A stretch of DNA of 64,000 bases from Silurus meridionalis (taxonomy: Eukaryota > Chordata > Actinopteri > Siluriformes > Siluridae), in contig NC_060906.1 of NCBI RefSeq assembly GCF_014805685.1, forward strand, positions 10,343,846-10,407,845, given 5' to 3'. The position numbers and the translations under genes were made by a program. Positions within the stretch are counted from its first letter, which is position 1. Every line of letters begins with the position of its first letter. The notes below the pieces were generated by a model. The model saw only the letters and a program-made list of their open reading frames with translations, was not told where the DNA came from and did no database searches. Shown in pieces: positions 50,501 to 62,688 of the stretch.

Positions 50501-53500
50501 CTGACCCAGTCGTCTAGACGTCACAATTTGTCCCTCGTCAAACTCATTCAAATCCTTACGCTCGCCCATTTTTCCTGCTTTTAACACATCAACTTTGAGG
50601 ACATAATGTTCACACTAACAGGTGCCATGATGAAGAGATAATCAGCGTTATTCACTTCCCCAATTATAATGTTATCATGTCATAATGTTATGCCTGATCG
50701 GTGTCTATCGATGCATGTCGATTTTTTGTTACCGGAACTATTGATTTATTGTCATATGAGTATGGACATGTGTGGACATGTGCATTGTGTGGGAAGCTTT
50801 TTAGCTGTAAGTAAATCTGTATGAGGTCATAGTGTTGATATGAGACAAGTTCCCTTCCTGTAGTTTCGCTGCCACAGGGTTTAGGTTACAGCTAGAGCTG
50901 CCTATAGGAACTGAACTGGTGCCAAGCAGTGTAGGCCGTGCTCTCATTGGCAGCTAAAGCAAGGCCAGGTGCTGGGCGTTCATGCTTCGTGCTTGCAGTT
51001 TAATGAATTAGACACACACTCACACACACACACACGTCATTCATTCTCCTTTCTATTTTCCATGCAGATTGAACACTTTTTCTAAATAGGCTTCAGTTTT
51101 ACATTATTGTATAGATTTCCTCTTGCTGGGTTATATTATTATTTCTAGTCTTGCTGTCTCTTCTTTTGTTGTTTTTTAATTTGCATAATTATACTATTCC
51201 TAAGACTGTGTGTGTATTTATTTGGGATTGGTGTAGGTTATATTGGAGTGGTTAATCGCTCTCAGAAGGACATCGAGGGGAAGAAGGACATCAGTGCAGC
51301 CATCGCTGCAGAGCGGGTGTTTTTCCAGTCTCATCCAGCTTACAAGCACATGGCCGACCGCATGGGCACACCTTACCTGCAGAAGGTCCTCAACCAAGTG
51401 AGAGACAGAGAAAGAGATTTCTGTACATACAGTATATACTGGTGTATAAATACTAGAATAGTTAGAACAGATTGTCAGTGTTACTGCTGCAAATGTATAA
51501 TGCCATACAGGTCTGTTTAAACGAATCCCTGTGTGGATATATAAGTTGTGTTACCTGTTTTGTATCCATAGCAACTGACCAATCACATTCGGGACACACT
51601 TCCGGCGTTCCGTAACCGACTGCAGTCTCAGCTATTCTCACTGGATAAAGAGGCTGAGGAATACAAAAACACGAACCCTGATGACCACTCACGCAAGACC
51701 AAAGCACTGATGCAGTGAGTCACTCCATACAACCAGGATGTAATACAGTATAAACAGATTCATATAAACATTCACAAATCCAGTGGTGGACGAAGTACAC
51801 AAACCATGTACTTGAGTTAAAGTAGAGATACAAAAGAAAAAGTGCTCCCTTTAAACTTTCACTTGAGTAAAAGTACTAAAGTATTTGCCTTCAAATTTAC
51901 TTAAGTATTCAAAGTGCTATGATTTATTATGGCTATAATGTTCCTATTATAATTTTGGTCACAAGAATCTTAATCAACTGAGTTTATGTGGAAAGACTCT
52001 GTCACTCTCAGCACACCAATCTATATTTTGTCAAACACTGATTGATATTTATTAAAATTGTAATGAGCCCAAAACCTTTTTATAACTACTTAAAAAAAAA
52101 TCGTGCAGATGAGGTCACGGGTGTTGTGGCGAGTTCGAATCGGGAGTTTCTTTCATCATTTATTCCTCTCTAAATGTTTTGCTTGCGGTGTAATTGTATG
52201 TTGGTGATAAGTAGAAACCACCGAATGGCAATCAGAACAAGTTTAAAACCATTGGCGGGCCGTGCATTTGGTACCCGGGCCTTCAGTAGGGACTTACTCG
52301 ACTTAATCCACCTCTTAATACCACCGCTATCACGTCACAATTATAGAAACCATCAATACTGTACAAAAACGCAATATAACAACGCGTGGAATTACAGAGA
52401 GAGAATAATTTCACGTATTGAGGGTGAATACCATTTTACTACAGCAAGAAACCCAGTTAAGACTCCAAACCTCTACACTACAACCACAACTGCGCCACCT
52501 ACATCATCAGGAGCAGTTCAGAATCAATATTTGTCTAATAACATGACCAAAACATTAAAAGTGTAAACAAAATACAACCTACTCACCAGAGATGCATACT
52601 CATAATGTGCACCGCTCCTCAGAGGCTGTAAGTCAGTGGTACTGCTCGTATTCTCTGGTCTGGAAGTGGTGAACAAACCTTCAGCTTCAGGATTGGCTGA
52701 CCACTTTTTACGATGTCTAGCTTTTCTTGAAAATGGATTTTTAAGTATGTCCGAGACCAAATAAACTTTTCTTCCTCCGTAGGCATAAAAAAGTCTCACT
52801 CAGATGTATTAGTGTGTGCAGAGCGCAAGACATGTGTTTTGCCATTCGAACTTGGCTGTAACAATTTCTCTCTAAACATTTTTTGGTAAATGTTTCTTGA
52901 ATTGATGAATTGTGCAGACGAATCTTGAATGTCACTAATAAAGGCGAGTGTACGGCATCGGATCAACCAATCATCAACTGGTTCTACAAAATAGGTTAAA
53001 GGTGAATCTTGTGAGCCTTCAATTGGTGAGCATATACAGACAGAGCAAAAAAAACAGATTTACAATCTCTGGAAAAATTGAAACCATAATTTATACCAAT
53101 ATACTGAAACTGTGCAGCGTCTGAAGGCAATTCAATGTTCATTGACACAAACACAGGCTTTTGCAAGAAATCCAATGGATTGTGCTACTTGTACAAATTG
53201 TTTTAAAAAAGCAACTTACTGGTTTGCAAATATTAAGGATGATATGAAAAAACGCTCCAAAGCAACTGAGAAAAACTGTAATCTACCACTAAAGCTTTTT
53301 CCCTCCATTGTACATATAATATCAATGCACTGAACTGTGGAGCTGCTCCACTTACAAAACTCTAATAAGGTATATTCTTGTCTTTACACTTTATTTCCTT
53401 TTGTATCTGTCAGGCTCATCCAGCACTTCGGGCTGGACTTTGAGAAGATGATCGAGGGCTCCGGTGACCAAGTGGACACTGTTCAACTCTCAGGAGGAGC

Positions 53501-56500
53501 CAAAATCAATCGCATCTTCCACGAGCGCTTTCCCTACGAGCTGATCAAGGTGTGTGCCGGCCATCACACATCTGTTTCACTACCGAAAACTTTGCATTGT
53601 GACAATCCGCACTCATTCGCTGTCGCTCGCTCATTAGATGGAGATCGACGAGAAGGAGTTGCGGCGCGAGATAAGCTACGCCATCAAGAATATTCACGGG
53701 ATTAGGTCTGGCTTTCAAACATCACAGCTTTACTTAACCTTTAGTCTGACAGCACAGTATATCCTCAGCTCATAGGTACATTTGCTGTGTGTGGTGGTCT
53801 GTTTGTTTGTTTGTCTAGGACAGGCTTGTTCACTCCTGACCTGGCGTTTGAGGCCATTGTTAAAAAGGAGATTGTGAAGCTCAAAGGTCCCTGTGTTAAA
53901 TGCATCGATATGGTCATCCAGGAGCTCGTAGCCACAGTGAGGCAGTGCATCGGCAAGGTATTATAAGTGTTTTTTTTAATACTACTGAAATGAAGCGCAC
54001 GTGAACCGTGTACTCACGTAATTGTGGATGTTGTTGTCCAGTTAGGGACCTTTCCGAGGCTGCAGGAGGAGACAGAGAGAATAGTCACCACACATATTCG
54101 GGAGCAAGAGAGTAGAACCAAAGACCAGGTGAGAAGTAAACAAATGAGTAATTCAAATACGATGTAATATCAAAAAGTTTCGAGACGAGCTCTGGTTACA
54201 AGGAAGTACATCATTTATCTACGTTTACACACTATCATCTTTAAAATAGTCCCCTTGCACAAAGGGGGGGTTCAGTTTCACGCACTTTCTGCGATTCGTG
54301 CTGGATCTCCCTAATGGTGTCAAAATGGCGACCTTCGTGCTGGATCTTCATCTTCAGGAAGAGAGCAAAAGGAGCTAAATCTGGCCAGTAGTGTGCCGAA
54401 GTGAGAACACGGTGCCGAAGGTCTTCCTGATCCTGATCTCGTAGTCTCACATTGATGCTCTTTCGCTCTCGAAGCGCTCGCGCCACTCAAAATTCTCATC
54501 GCAGCATCGCCGTAGGTCAAACATACGTCATGTCAAACGTCTCCGTGGCAGATTTGCCCAGTTTCATGCAGAATTTAAGGTTTGCTTTTTCTTCTAACTT
54601 GCCGTCCATGATGACGCAGACGTGGTAACGCACGTGATCAGAATAGCGCCAGAAACTTTTTGATACCACTTCTTATGAATAATATACATATAATAATAAT
54701 CAATGCATTATATTCTGTTTTAATCCAACAGATCTTCCTTTCAGTAGACATTCAGCTTTCCTACATCAACACCAATCACGAAGACTTTATCGGATTCGCC
54801 AAGTGAGTTCTAATAGCCATAGCACGGACACTTATTCAGGCCAGGTTATGATAAAAAAGCAGCACTTTATACCATTTGTTACTCTTTTTTCTATTTCAAG
54901 TGCACAACAAAGAAATAACCAGATTACCAGAAAGGCTTCCACATGGAACCAGGTGAGTCAGTGTCATGGAAATGGGAGCGTGACGGTGTGATATAGAGCT
55001 GTACACGGGACAGTTTTTCTTCTTTTTTTAATACTGCTAGTCTGCTGATCTTCAGAAGTCCTAAGAGTCCACGCATTATAATCTTTTTTCTCTCTTGTTT
55101 TCTCGTTATCACGACACGATTGTTTCCTGGTGATCAGAACTTTCTGTGTATTTGTCATGAGAGCATGTTCTAGAGGCAACATCCTCGCAGCATCATGGAC
55201 AATGTCTGACATTGTAGCACATCTGCAGACATCTGCACTCAGGGACTTGAACGGTTTACTATAGACATCCAGTCGTTATGTTAAAACATGCACTTTGGAA
55301 ATTGCACACAGTTGCATGTGATCACCTCTTACCGTGCACGCGCACTTTACTCTTTACTTCTGTTCTTACATTACTCACATTTCAACCTCATATTTATAAC
55401 ATCTACCTCATAGTTTTCACACCTCAACTCTGTTGTGTTTGATGTTTACTGTTTATTTATGTATAATTTGGAAGCAGCCGAAAGAAGAAGATTTACTCCT
55501 GCTTTCTCACAGTATATGCACTTGGTCCGTTAGTAACGAAATTGCGTTCGTTTGTATACTGTGTATGCGGTAGAATGACAATAAAGCTTGAGTTGAGTTT
55601 AATGACGCTGCAATGATGCTGCCTCTAGAGCGTGCCCTTATGCCCAATACACAGACAAGTTCTGATCACGAGGAAACCATGAATGTTGTAATAAAATGAT
55701 TTTGAGATCACAAGAAAATTAAATCGTATTCACGAGAAAAATGTGACGATGCAAACCTCGACACCAGGTCGAGACGAGACGAGATCGTACTCTGAGAGAC
55801 GAGCGTTTTGATACGTCACATGCCTGCTGTTGCAGTTGTTTTACGAATGTGGTGACGCCTGCCATTCAAGTCCCCTCACCGTGCTGAACGTTCAGAAGTG
55901 TCACACGTCAGAAAGAAAAATATATTATAGCGGCATATAAAGGACTTCTGTAACAATCTGATCACTGCACATATGATATGATATAATTAGACGCTCCTTT
56001 GAAATTGATATTGTCCCCAAATTGGAGCACTTCACACCGATTTAAAGTAAAGAGACCTGTACATTATAAATAGTTTTGAAATGTTCGATAGTAATAAATA
56101 AACAATACAAACTAAAGTATAAACTTAGTTATTCATCGGCTGTGTTTTTTTAAACACGTATGTCAAAACGAGTCATTTAAAATTGTTACAATGTTTCTTC
56201 CTGCCCTGTAACCTTTGTGAAAACATGCCACGTCTGCATGCTTGAAAAAAAATACCCAGTCCCAAAGCACATCTCTAGTGTGAAGCTGTGAATGTAGACG
56301 CATTAGTAGAAAAACTGATCACGAAGCATTTGAGATATTGTACCTAACATCCTTTTTTTTGTGTTGTCTGTGGTTTGTGTTTCTTTCCTCAAGTTTGCTT
56401 TTATATTATATTACAGATTACTCACTAATAACTAACAATACCCTTCTATTAATGTACTCATGTACTCATAACTGTTTGTTGTGTCTCTGCCCCTTTTACC

Positions 56501-59500
56501 ATCTGTAAAATACCTTCTTTATATTGTTTTGCAGTGGTGGACAAAGTACACAAAACATATACTTGAGTTAAAGTAGAGATACAGTAGGTAAAATATTATA
56601 GGAAAAAAATAGGTCCCTTTAAACTTTCACTTGCATAAAAGTTGAAAAGTATTTGCCTTCAAATTTACTTACGTATCCAAAATACTGTGATTTATTACGG
56701 CTATAATGTTCCTATTATCATTCCTATTATCCCACAAATAAGGCCACCGTTGTTGTGGCGAGTTCGAGTCTGGAGATTCTTCCATCATTTGTTCCTCTCT
56801 GAATGTTCTGCTTGCTGTTGAACTGATGCTGAACAGTATGTTGGTGATAAGTAGAAACCACCAAGCGCCAATCAGGACAAGTTTAAAACAGAGAGCGTTT
56901 GATTGGTTGCTTGCTGTGTTTGACCACATAAGTTTTTATCCGCTCATAAATAAAAAGGAACGACTGATTTCCCAAAATGTAGATGTAAGTTATTTGAAAT
57001 GTAGTGAAATAAAAGTCTCCCCAAAAGGAAATCCTTCAGTAAAGTACAGATACACGAAAAAGTTACTGTAGTACAGTAACGAATCACATTTACAGTAAAC
57101 CCCCGTGTTCTTTTTTTGTATACAGTACTGTACTGTATTAACATTTGACTTCATTTTATACTTAATAATTATATTTTTATCCATAAATGTTATTGATTCA
57201 ACATAAAAACCCACCAAAAAAATTAGTTATGAGGCAAATGCGGGGGATTACTGTACTTCCTTACTGCCCACCACTGCTCTTTAGTCACTCACATTTATTT
57301 CTAGTCTCGTAAAACCTAATTGAAAATAATTCATTTTCACATTCAAACAGGGTCCTGTTAACACTGCAGGTTGTTGTTCTGTAAGATTCCCGGTTCTTTT
57401 CGCATTTCCGTTTTTAACAAAGAGTCCACACGTCCTACCCTTTTCCCTTCTTGGCCTTTTGCGCTCATGCACTTCTCCACCTGTTCAGCAGGGGGCACGG
57501 TGAGTAACTCACATCCACACCGCATGAAGCCTCTGTTTTATCAGATCCACTACCGAACAAGGGTACTTCATCCGATTTCAGAATCGATCGCTTTGTGTCT
57601 TCCTGTCTCTAAGTTTGCAAGAGATGTACTTGATGAACGTGTAAGGATGCCCTCTAGTCCTATAGTAACGATGTTCTTCTCTCTGACGTTTTTAGGCTGC
57701 TGCACCTCCACCTCCCAGTCAAATTGTACGAGTCCTAAGTGTCTGTAAGCTTTACTATCTGCCGTCCACTTCTCCTTCTGCCGTCTGCAGCTTCTAACAC
57801 CACGGCCCGAAATGCATGGAACCGAGGGATCGAGACGATTCCATGAATCCGCACAGCTTTTTAACGATTATCTCTTCAGTCTGAAAATATTTATTTCCTC
57901 CTGATCTAATGCAGCATAAATTCCAAGAAACCTCTTCTCTGCTCTTGATCTCCGAGCATCTCTCTAACTCATTCAGCCTGCCGTCATTAACATTATGAGG
58001 TGGAAAGAGTAATCAAATATAAGTACAAGTTATAGGTCTAAAAATCTACTCATGTAAAAGTAAAAATGTACTGAAGTCAAACTTACTTTTTTTTTTTTTT
58101 TTTACAGCGAGGGTGTTCTAGTGTAGTTCAAGACAGTTCAGTTTCCTTTTTTTTCTTTTTTTTTTTTTACAGCGAGGGTGTTCTAGTGTAGTTCAAGACA
58201 GTTCAGTTTCCTTTTTTTTTTTTCTTTTTTTTTTTTTTACTCATTAGTTAAGCGCAATACTTCAACCAAAACATTCTTACAGTTTAGTTGCTTTGGAGCG
58301 TTTTCTCAAATCATCCATTTGCAAACCAGTAAGATCATTTCTCGAAACAATGTGTACAAACAGCACATTGGATTTCTTGCAAAAGCCTGTACTTTCTTTC
58401 ATCATCCTTAGTTCATCTCTCAGAAGTAAATATTTGTGTCAATGAACAAATCATTGCCTTCAGAACTCTGGGTCCTTTTGTCATTGATCACAATCAAGAT
58501 CGGCAAAATGTCAAGGCATGTTGTCAGTGTGACGCTGCGCAGTTTCAGTATTTTGATATAAACTACGGTTTGGATTACAGTGACTGAAAATGCACAATTT
58601 CTTCTGTATGGTATATATGAATTTCATTGCATATTTGATTTATATTGAATGCAAAAAGACCGGACAGGATTCAAGTCCGAGTTTATTTCTATAGCGCGTT
58701 TCACAATGGACGTTGTCTCAAACTAGCTTTACAGAATTGGGTGACTGTGGCAAGGAAAATCTTGCTTAGATCTTATGAGGAAGAAACCTTTAGAGGAACC
58801 CATCCTCATTTGGGTGATATTAAGGGTGTGATTATCAATTTTAAAACAATACAAAACATTGGAGAGTGAGAACCACCATGAGCACCAGAGTGTGAGATTA
58901 TGAGTGATGATACAGTCAGTTTGACGTTGTTGAACCAGGAGCTACTGAACAACTCATAAAATAGCTCAACGTTTGAGATCATCATAGATAAAAAAACACC
59001 AGCTCCTCCATGCCAGAGCCTTTAAACATTAAAAGAGGTCCAATTTCCAAACTGTACATGAAGTAGGTCCTTTGCTGTACTGTAATTGTAATTCTGATCC
59101 GAGAAACGCTCCAAAGCAACTGAGGAAAAACTGTAAATAAAAGTAAAATTAAGTTAAGGTGCTGGAATACTGGGTTCGGAAGGTTGGGTGGTTTAAGCCC
59201 CGGTATCGCCAAGCTGCTGCTTTTGGGCCCTTGATCAAGGCCCTTAACTCTCTGTGCTCCAGAGGGGGGAAATCATATCTGACCCTGCGCTCTGACCCCA
59301 GCTTCCAAGTAAGCTGGAATATGCGAAGAAAGAATTTCACTTTGACAAATTAAGCCTATTCTTTTCTATAAGATTTAAAAATTAGAAGTACGACTCAATT
59401 ACAAAGTCATTGTTTACTTTCCACCCTGGTTATCATGTTTACCCCCTGCTGAGCACACGTATGGCTTTTCACCGAATGTGTATCATACGAAAAGTGTGTG

Positions 59501-60635
59501 ACGATGCTCCCAAACACAATACAACTACTGTGGAATCTCCAGGCTTGTAGATTTATAGCCGCTGATCTCCGTTCATCTGGTGTGTGGTGCATGTGTGCTT
59601 GTGTACAGTTTATTAGGATCACACAGGGTTTCTAGGTGATTTTTTTGGTTTGTTTATTTATTTATTTATTTATTTAGTGAGACTCGATTGCTCAAAGGCA
59701 GTTAATTACCCCTATTTTGCCAAGAACTATATGGGGGGTGTTTGGGGTTTTTGTATTGGAATGTGACCATTGATATGATTGGGTTGCAGTGCAGATTTTA
59801 GATTTGAACAAATGAATGAAATTATACTGTATATTTTTACATATACAGCCTTTCGCACTGATTTGTAACCGTATACTGGATAAATGAAGCGTCTTAGCTT
59901 TTAAATATGGTTCTGCTTGGAGACCTTTCTTGGAGGGTTCTTGCAGGTTCCCTGATTGGAGCCTTCTACATTTCATACACTGCAGTTCTGGATATGTTTT
60001 CTTCCAAACAATCATGTTTTTGTACATGGATACTGTTAAACAGGAAGTGTGTGCACTCTTTACTAGTCTATCTCACTTTCTTTCTTTTGCGCTCGTCCAC
60101 TCTTTCTCTATGTGTCTGCTTCATTCTCTTTTTGCCAGCTGGGCTTTCTCCTTCCCTTTCTTTCATCACCTCCGCCCCCTCATCCCTCCGTTTTCTCTCA
60201 TCCTCTGCCTGCATCGCTCTTATTTTAGCCCTCCTTCCTTTATTCTCTTACACCAGTCCTTTCCTCTTCCTCTGCCGGTCAGGACACATCCTAAAGCCCC
60301 CACCTGGGCTGTGCACTTTTTTAAAAACCCATACACGGACATTAATATGCTTCTATTGACACATACACATTCAGTCACACATCACTATTTCAACTTTATT
60401 ACATTTCCCCCCCCCCAAATAACACTGCTCCGCCTCTGTTTTTCCAAAGACTGGTGAAACGAACTCTTCCTTCTTTCACGGCCTCGAAAGTTGGAGTCCT
60501 GACCTCTTTCTTGTTTTGCAGGTGATCCAAAAAGGCTGGCTGACCATCAACAATCTTAGTCTGATGAAGGGAGGGGCCAGAGTGTACTGGTTTCTGCTCA
60601 CTGCACAGAGCCTCTCCTGGTTCAAAGATGACGAG
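44571..60635 (+). CDS. dnm3: Dynamin-3, exons 1-14 (5' part; gene continues past the window)
   Basis: Large GTPase that scissions endocytic vesicle necks, enriched at synapses (family knowledge). Exons: 44571-44731, 49169-49242, 49576-49725, 49828-50031, 50101-50199, 51237-51397, 51572-51714, 53414-53549, 53638-53705, 53819-53957, 54042-54128, 54732-54802, 54901-54952 and 60522-60635. Together they give 553 codons without a break. GTPase motifs: P-loop GGQSAGKSS (residues 38-46, Lys44), Thr65 in GIVTRRP, DLPG (136-139) and TKLD. The middle/stalk region follows, with [22 protein letters not shown] and [17 protein letters not shown]. Exon 14 opens the PH domain at residue 516 (KGWLTINN, then [12 protein letters not shown]). 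Bundle-signalling element, GED and proline-rich exons are not in the window. The start is ATG 44571 (conserved MGN); an adjacent in-frame ATG lies at 44568. Assignment to dnm3 rests on the mettl13/vamp4 synteny and the antisense miR-199/214 pair in intron 14. Exon 13 ([10 protein letters not shown]) diverges from human, as expected for this variable linker. Confidence 0.95.
45220..45580. mobile_element. Tc1-derived MITE in dnm3 intron 1
   Basis: It contains GGAACACTGATTGAACCTCG, CACCAACATCAGTACC and TCACTAATGCTCTTGTAGC, the family signature, followed by GGTTATTATAAGAGCAAAAG. No coding capacity. Confidence 0.55.
45590..47770. other. dnm3 intron 1, unique-looking part
   Basis: No exon or named repeat seen. 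46800-46950 is notably CpG-rich for an intron. The next recognisable elements are the LINE tails from 47775. Confidence 0.4.
47970..48430 (-). mobile_element. RTE-type LINE 3' fragment in dnm3 intron 1
   Basis: Nearly the same sequence as 24895-25415 (GCACATGTCCAAACCA, TCTTTTACTCAATGCCACTG), in minus orientation and with internal deletions. Upstream, 47775-47960 is a separate LINE-like tail (TTAGATTAGATTAGACTCAA, reverse of a short tandem 3' end). Confidence 0.7.
50275..50707. mobile_element. Tc1 MITE with both ends, dnm3 intron 5
   Basis: The left end CAGGCATAACATTATGACC and right end CATAATGTTATGCCTGATCG are inverted copies. The interior holds a Tc1 remnant (CAGGAGATGCTCTGACCCAG and CGCTCGCCCATTTTTCCTGC). 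Related pieces are at 740-905 and 28080-28235. Confidence 0.75.
51781..53335. mobile_element. Non-autonomous hAT-like element in dnm3 intron 7
   Basis: The left end reads CAGTGGTGGACGAAGTAC and continues with TTGAGTTAAAGTAGAGATAC, the same as the element at 56532. The interior from about 53095 is repeated in reverse orientation at 58270-58600. No right TIR or target duplication could be found, so the right boundary is approximate. It occupies most of intron 7 (51715-53413). Confidence 0.65.
54168..54665 (-). mobile_element. Non-autonomous mariner element filling dnm3 intron 11
   Basis: Inverted ends TATCAAAAAGTTTC and GAAACTTTTTGATA meet TA at both sides. The minus strand keeps a degenerate mariner transposase piece with [12 protein letters not shown] and HFDTIREIQ (about 54400-54270). 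It takes up 498 of the 603 bp between exon 11 (ends 54128) and exon 12 (starts 54732). Confidence 0.8.
54953..56531. other. dnm3 intron 13, first part
   Basis: No exon found. 55200-55610 resembles a LINE 3' region ending in GACAATAAAGCTTGAGTTGAG, with similar text near 30470-30740; the family is not assigned. Confidence 0.4.
56532..57276. mobile_element. hAT-like element with matching TIRs in dnm3 intron 13
   Basis: Ends CAGTGGTGGACAAAGTAC and ...TTACTGCCCACCACTG are inverted repeats. The flanking octamers TTGTTTTG and CTCTTTAG are only partly alike, so the target duplication has decayed. It is 745 bp, with no transposase. Confidence 0.75.
58000..59140. mobile_element. Fragmented hAT-like copy with nested SINE-like tail, dnm3 intron 13
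   Basis: 58000-58090 resembles the AAGTAC-rich terminal part of the hAT family. 58250-58600 is the reverse complement of the interior seen at 53095-53330, including the stretch read in reverse as GAAACTGTGCAGCGTC. 58680-58870 is a reversed copy of the dispersed repeat also seen at 14155. 59100-59140 again carries a short hAT interior piece. A tandem duplication (58103-58213) lies inside. Confidence 0.5.
58103..58213 (+). repeat. Tandem duplication of about 65 bp with poly-T ends
   Basis: The text ACAGCGAGGGTGTTCTAGTG through CAGTTCAGTTTCC occurs at about 58106-58148 and again at about 58171-58213, each followed by a long T run broken by C. The copies look identical, so the duplication is recent. 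Confidence 0.85.
59155..59365 (+). repeat. tRNA-derived SINE, dnm3 intron 13
   Basis: GTGGTTTAAGCCCCGGTATC, GATCAAGGCCCTTAACTCTC, CTGACCCTGCGCTCTGACCC and GAATATGCGAAGAAAGAATT. This is the same family as 15530-15720. Confidence 0.6.
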
Positions 60636-60787
60636 GTGAGGTTTGGCCTGCTTCTGTTTCACTCGAGTTCTCAATCGAGCATTCGTTGCTATGATCCGGG
60701 CAATAGATGCGAAGAGAGTTCCAGAGTCTCGGAAACGCTCCTCGTTTCGGCGCCCCGAAAAATGGTCCTTCTTGTCGCGTGGCCTGT

Positions 60788-60888
60788 CAGGTGGGCTGCC
60801 ATCTGTCTGCCTGTCTGTGCCTGCTGTACAGGTGCAGGAAGTTCTGCACAGCAAGTGTAGACAGGCAGACAGACAACGCTCTCAGCCA
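60788..60888 (-). ncRNA. mir214: pre-miR-214 hairpin, antisense to dnm3
   Basis: On the minus strand 60867-60846 matches miR-214-5p (TGCCTGTCTACAC..., 22 nt) and 60827-60807 matches miR-214-3p (ACAGCAGGCACAGAC..., 21 nt), with an 18-nt loop between the arms. The stem extends on both sides through a CTGTCTGCCTGTC/GACAGGCAGACAG pairing. It sits 152 bp downstream of dnm3 exon 14 and about 2.3 kb from pre-miR-199 on the same strand, so both probably come from one antisense primary RNA. In zebrafish miR-214 tunes Hedgehog output in muscle (established knowledge). Because miR-214 accompanies only the DNM3 copy of miR-199 in vertebrates, it fixes the identity of the host. Confidence 0.97.
60846..60867 (+). 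ncRNA. Possible mirror microRNA (miR-3120-like) on the sense strand of pre-miR-214
   Basis: The plus strand of the miR-214-5p arm reads CACAGCAAGTGTAG followed by ACAGGCA, identical in my recollection to human miR-3120-3p. In mammals that RNA is processed from the DNM3 sense transcript opposite miR-214. The near-perfect palindrome means a sense hairpin would form from dnm3 pre-mRNA. Sequence identity follows automatically from miR-214 conservation, so presence of the sequence is certain but its expression here is only inferred. Confidence 0.4.
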
Positions 60889-62259
60889 ATGATGCGTTCT
60901 CTTGATCCGATTCATGTACTGGAATCGAACGACTATCAAATCATACCTAAGGATATGAGTAAGACATGAAAAAAAAGACCCTGTAGGGGGCGCATAATTA
61001 GAAGCATGATGAGTTTCGGTATGGAAAACCAACCCTGAGCAAAAATTCCGTGGCTGGATTTTTTACACTATAGGTTCCCACCTCGACTTACTTTTCCGCT
61101 TTTGCCCTCTGTAACCCTCGCTTTCTTGCTCACTCTCTGTTGGGAATAGAGGCATTTGGATCAGATCACCCTGACACAGCTGGATTCCCCCCAAGCCAAA
61201 CTAACACACACACACACACACACACAATTTGGGCCCGAATACAAATGGTACAACGAATAAACATATAGTTCGACAAACACAAACAGTCAGCGATAGAAAG
61301 GCGTACGCAACAGACATAGTGTAATCACAGACACTCTTAAAGGATGGGACAAATATTTCTGACTTCCCCATGTGACTAAACAGACACTTTACTGCACTTA
61401 CACTGGCCGCTAAAACCTAATTACAGCTTTCTGAACACACAAATATTACTGATCATAATATAAACGTCTCCGTGTTTCTGTCTGTGTGTCTTATAAGTAG
61501 ACCTATTAGGCAAAGTTGAGATCTTTATAACAATCGTTTTCGATACTATAAAGTTTTTTGAAAGAGAGGAATTTCCGAAAGGAAAAAAAAAGAAATAAGT
61601 GCTGCCTGCACTAGCTATTCCTATATTTCTGTCGTATCCATTGTCCCGTGTGCATCAAATGCCCAAAGACCGCCTTTCCAAATCTGTAGTTTCAATCCAA
61701 AAGCACATTTCTGTATTTTTTCTCTTACAATTGCCATCATGTCTGAACACAATTTGCTCAAATATGATCGTATTAAACATGCCTTTAGAACAAAACCCAG
61801 TGATTCTATTCCTCTTTTACATACTCAAAAAGACATTTTGTTCGGCGCACACGTGAAGCCGTTAGTCGGTTTTAGTGCTGACTCCTTGCCTACGCCTATT
61901 TCCTTTACCTCTGCGCCGTGACTGTGCTCCGTCCATTCTTCTCTGGCATACATCTTTAATTCACACTTCATTCGTCTCCTGACTTAAATTGGCCTCTCTC
62001 TTTCTCGCTCTCTTTCTCTTTCTTTCTCTCTGTGGCTGGCAGTCTCTCTGGGACCATACACATTCCTGGCTGGAAAATTGTAAGCCTTTGTCCAAACACC
62101 AGCCTCCAAGAGCCTGCCGAGAAAGAAAGCGAGAGAGAAAGAAAAAGAGAGAGATAGAAAGATAGAGTGATATCCCTTTTGCCTCCTCAATCCTGCACCC
62201 CTTCACCCCCTATATAGCCTATCATATAGCTATTCCCTGTCTCTTTTTCTTTCTTTCTC

Positions 62260-62263
<4 letters not shown>

Positions 62264-62319
<56 letters not shown>

Positions 62320-62479
62320 CTCTCCTTTCTCATCAGCTAATAGGTCAGCAGCTGTACCACAACTGCACACAGCCATCGTTCTAGATCATTTTTTTCGGTA
62401 TTTCTAGTGCCGCTGGTTTGGATAAACCATCCCAACACTAAACAGACACGCATTCCTGGAGTCTCTCTCTCTCTCTCTT

Positions 62480-62559
<80 letters not shown>

Positions 62560-62648
62560 GTTCTGTCTCTCACACTCATGCTGCATGAGAGAAAACAGAT
62601 GACTCTGACTAAGCCTCGCTTTCTCTCTCTTACTACATCGCCACACTA

Positions 62649-62688
<40 letters not shown>

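Noticed and set aside
57481..57505. CAGCAG|GGGGCACG|GTGAGT, a possible micro-exon in dnm3 intron 13
   Set aside because: Eight bases would break the frame between exon 13 and exon 14, which join cleanly without it.
60399..60854. 151-codon minus-strand frame over dnm3 exon 14
   Set aside because: It is the reverse complement of the PH-domain exon plus the miR-214 hairpin; no independent coding evidence.
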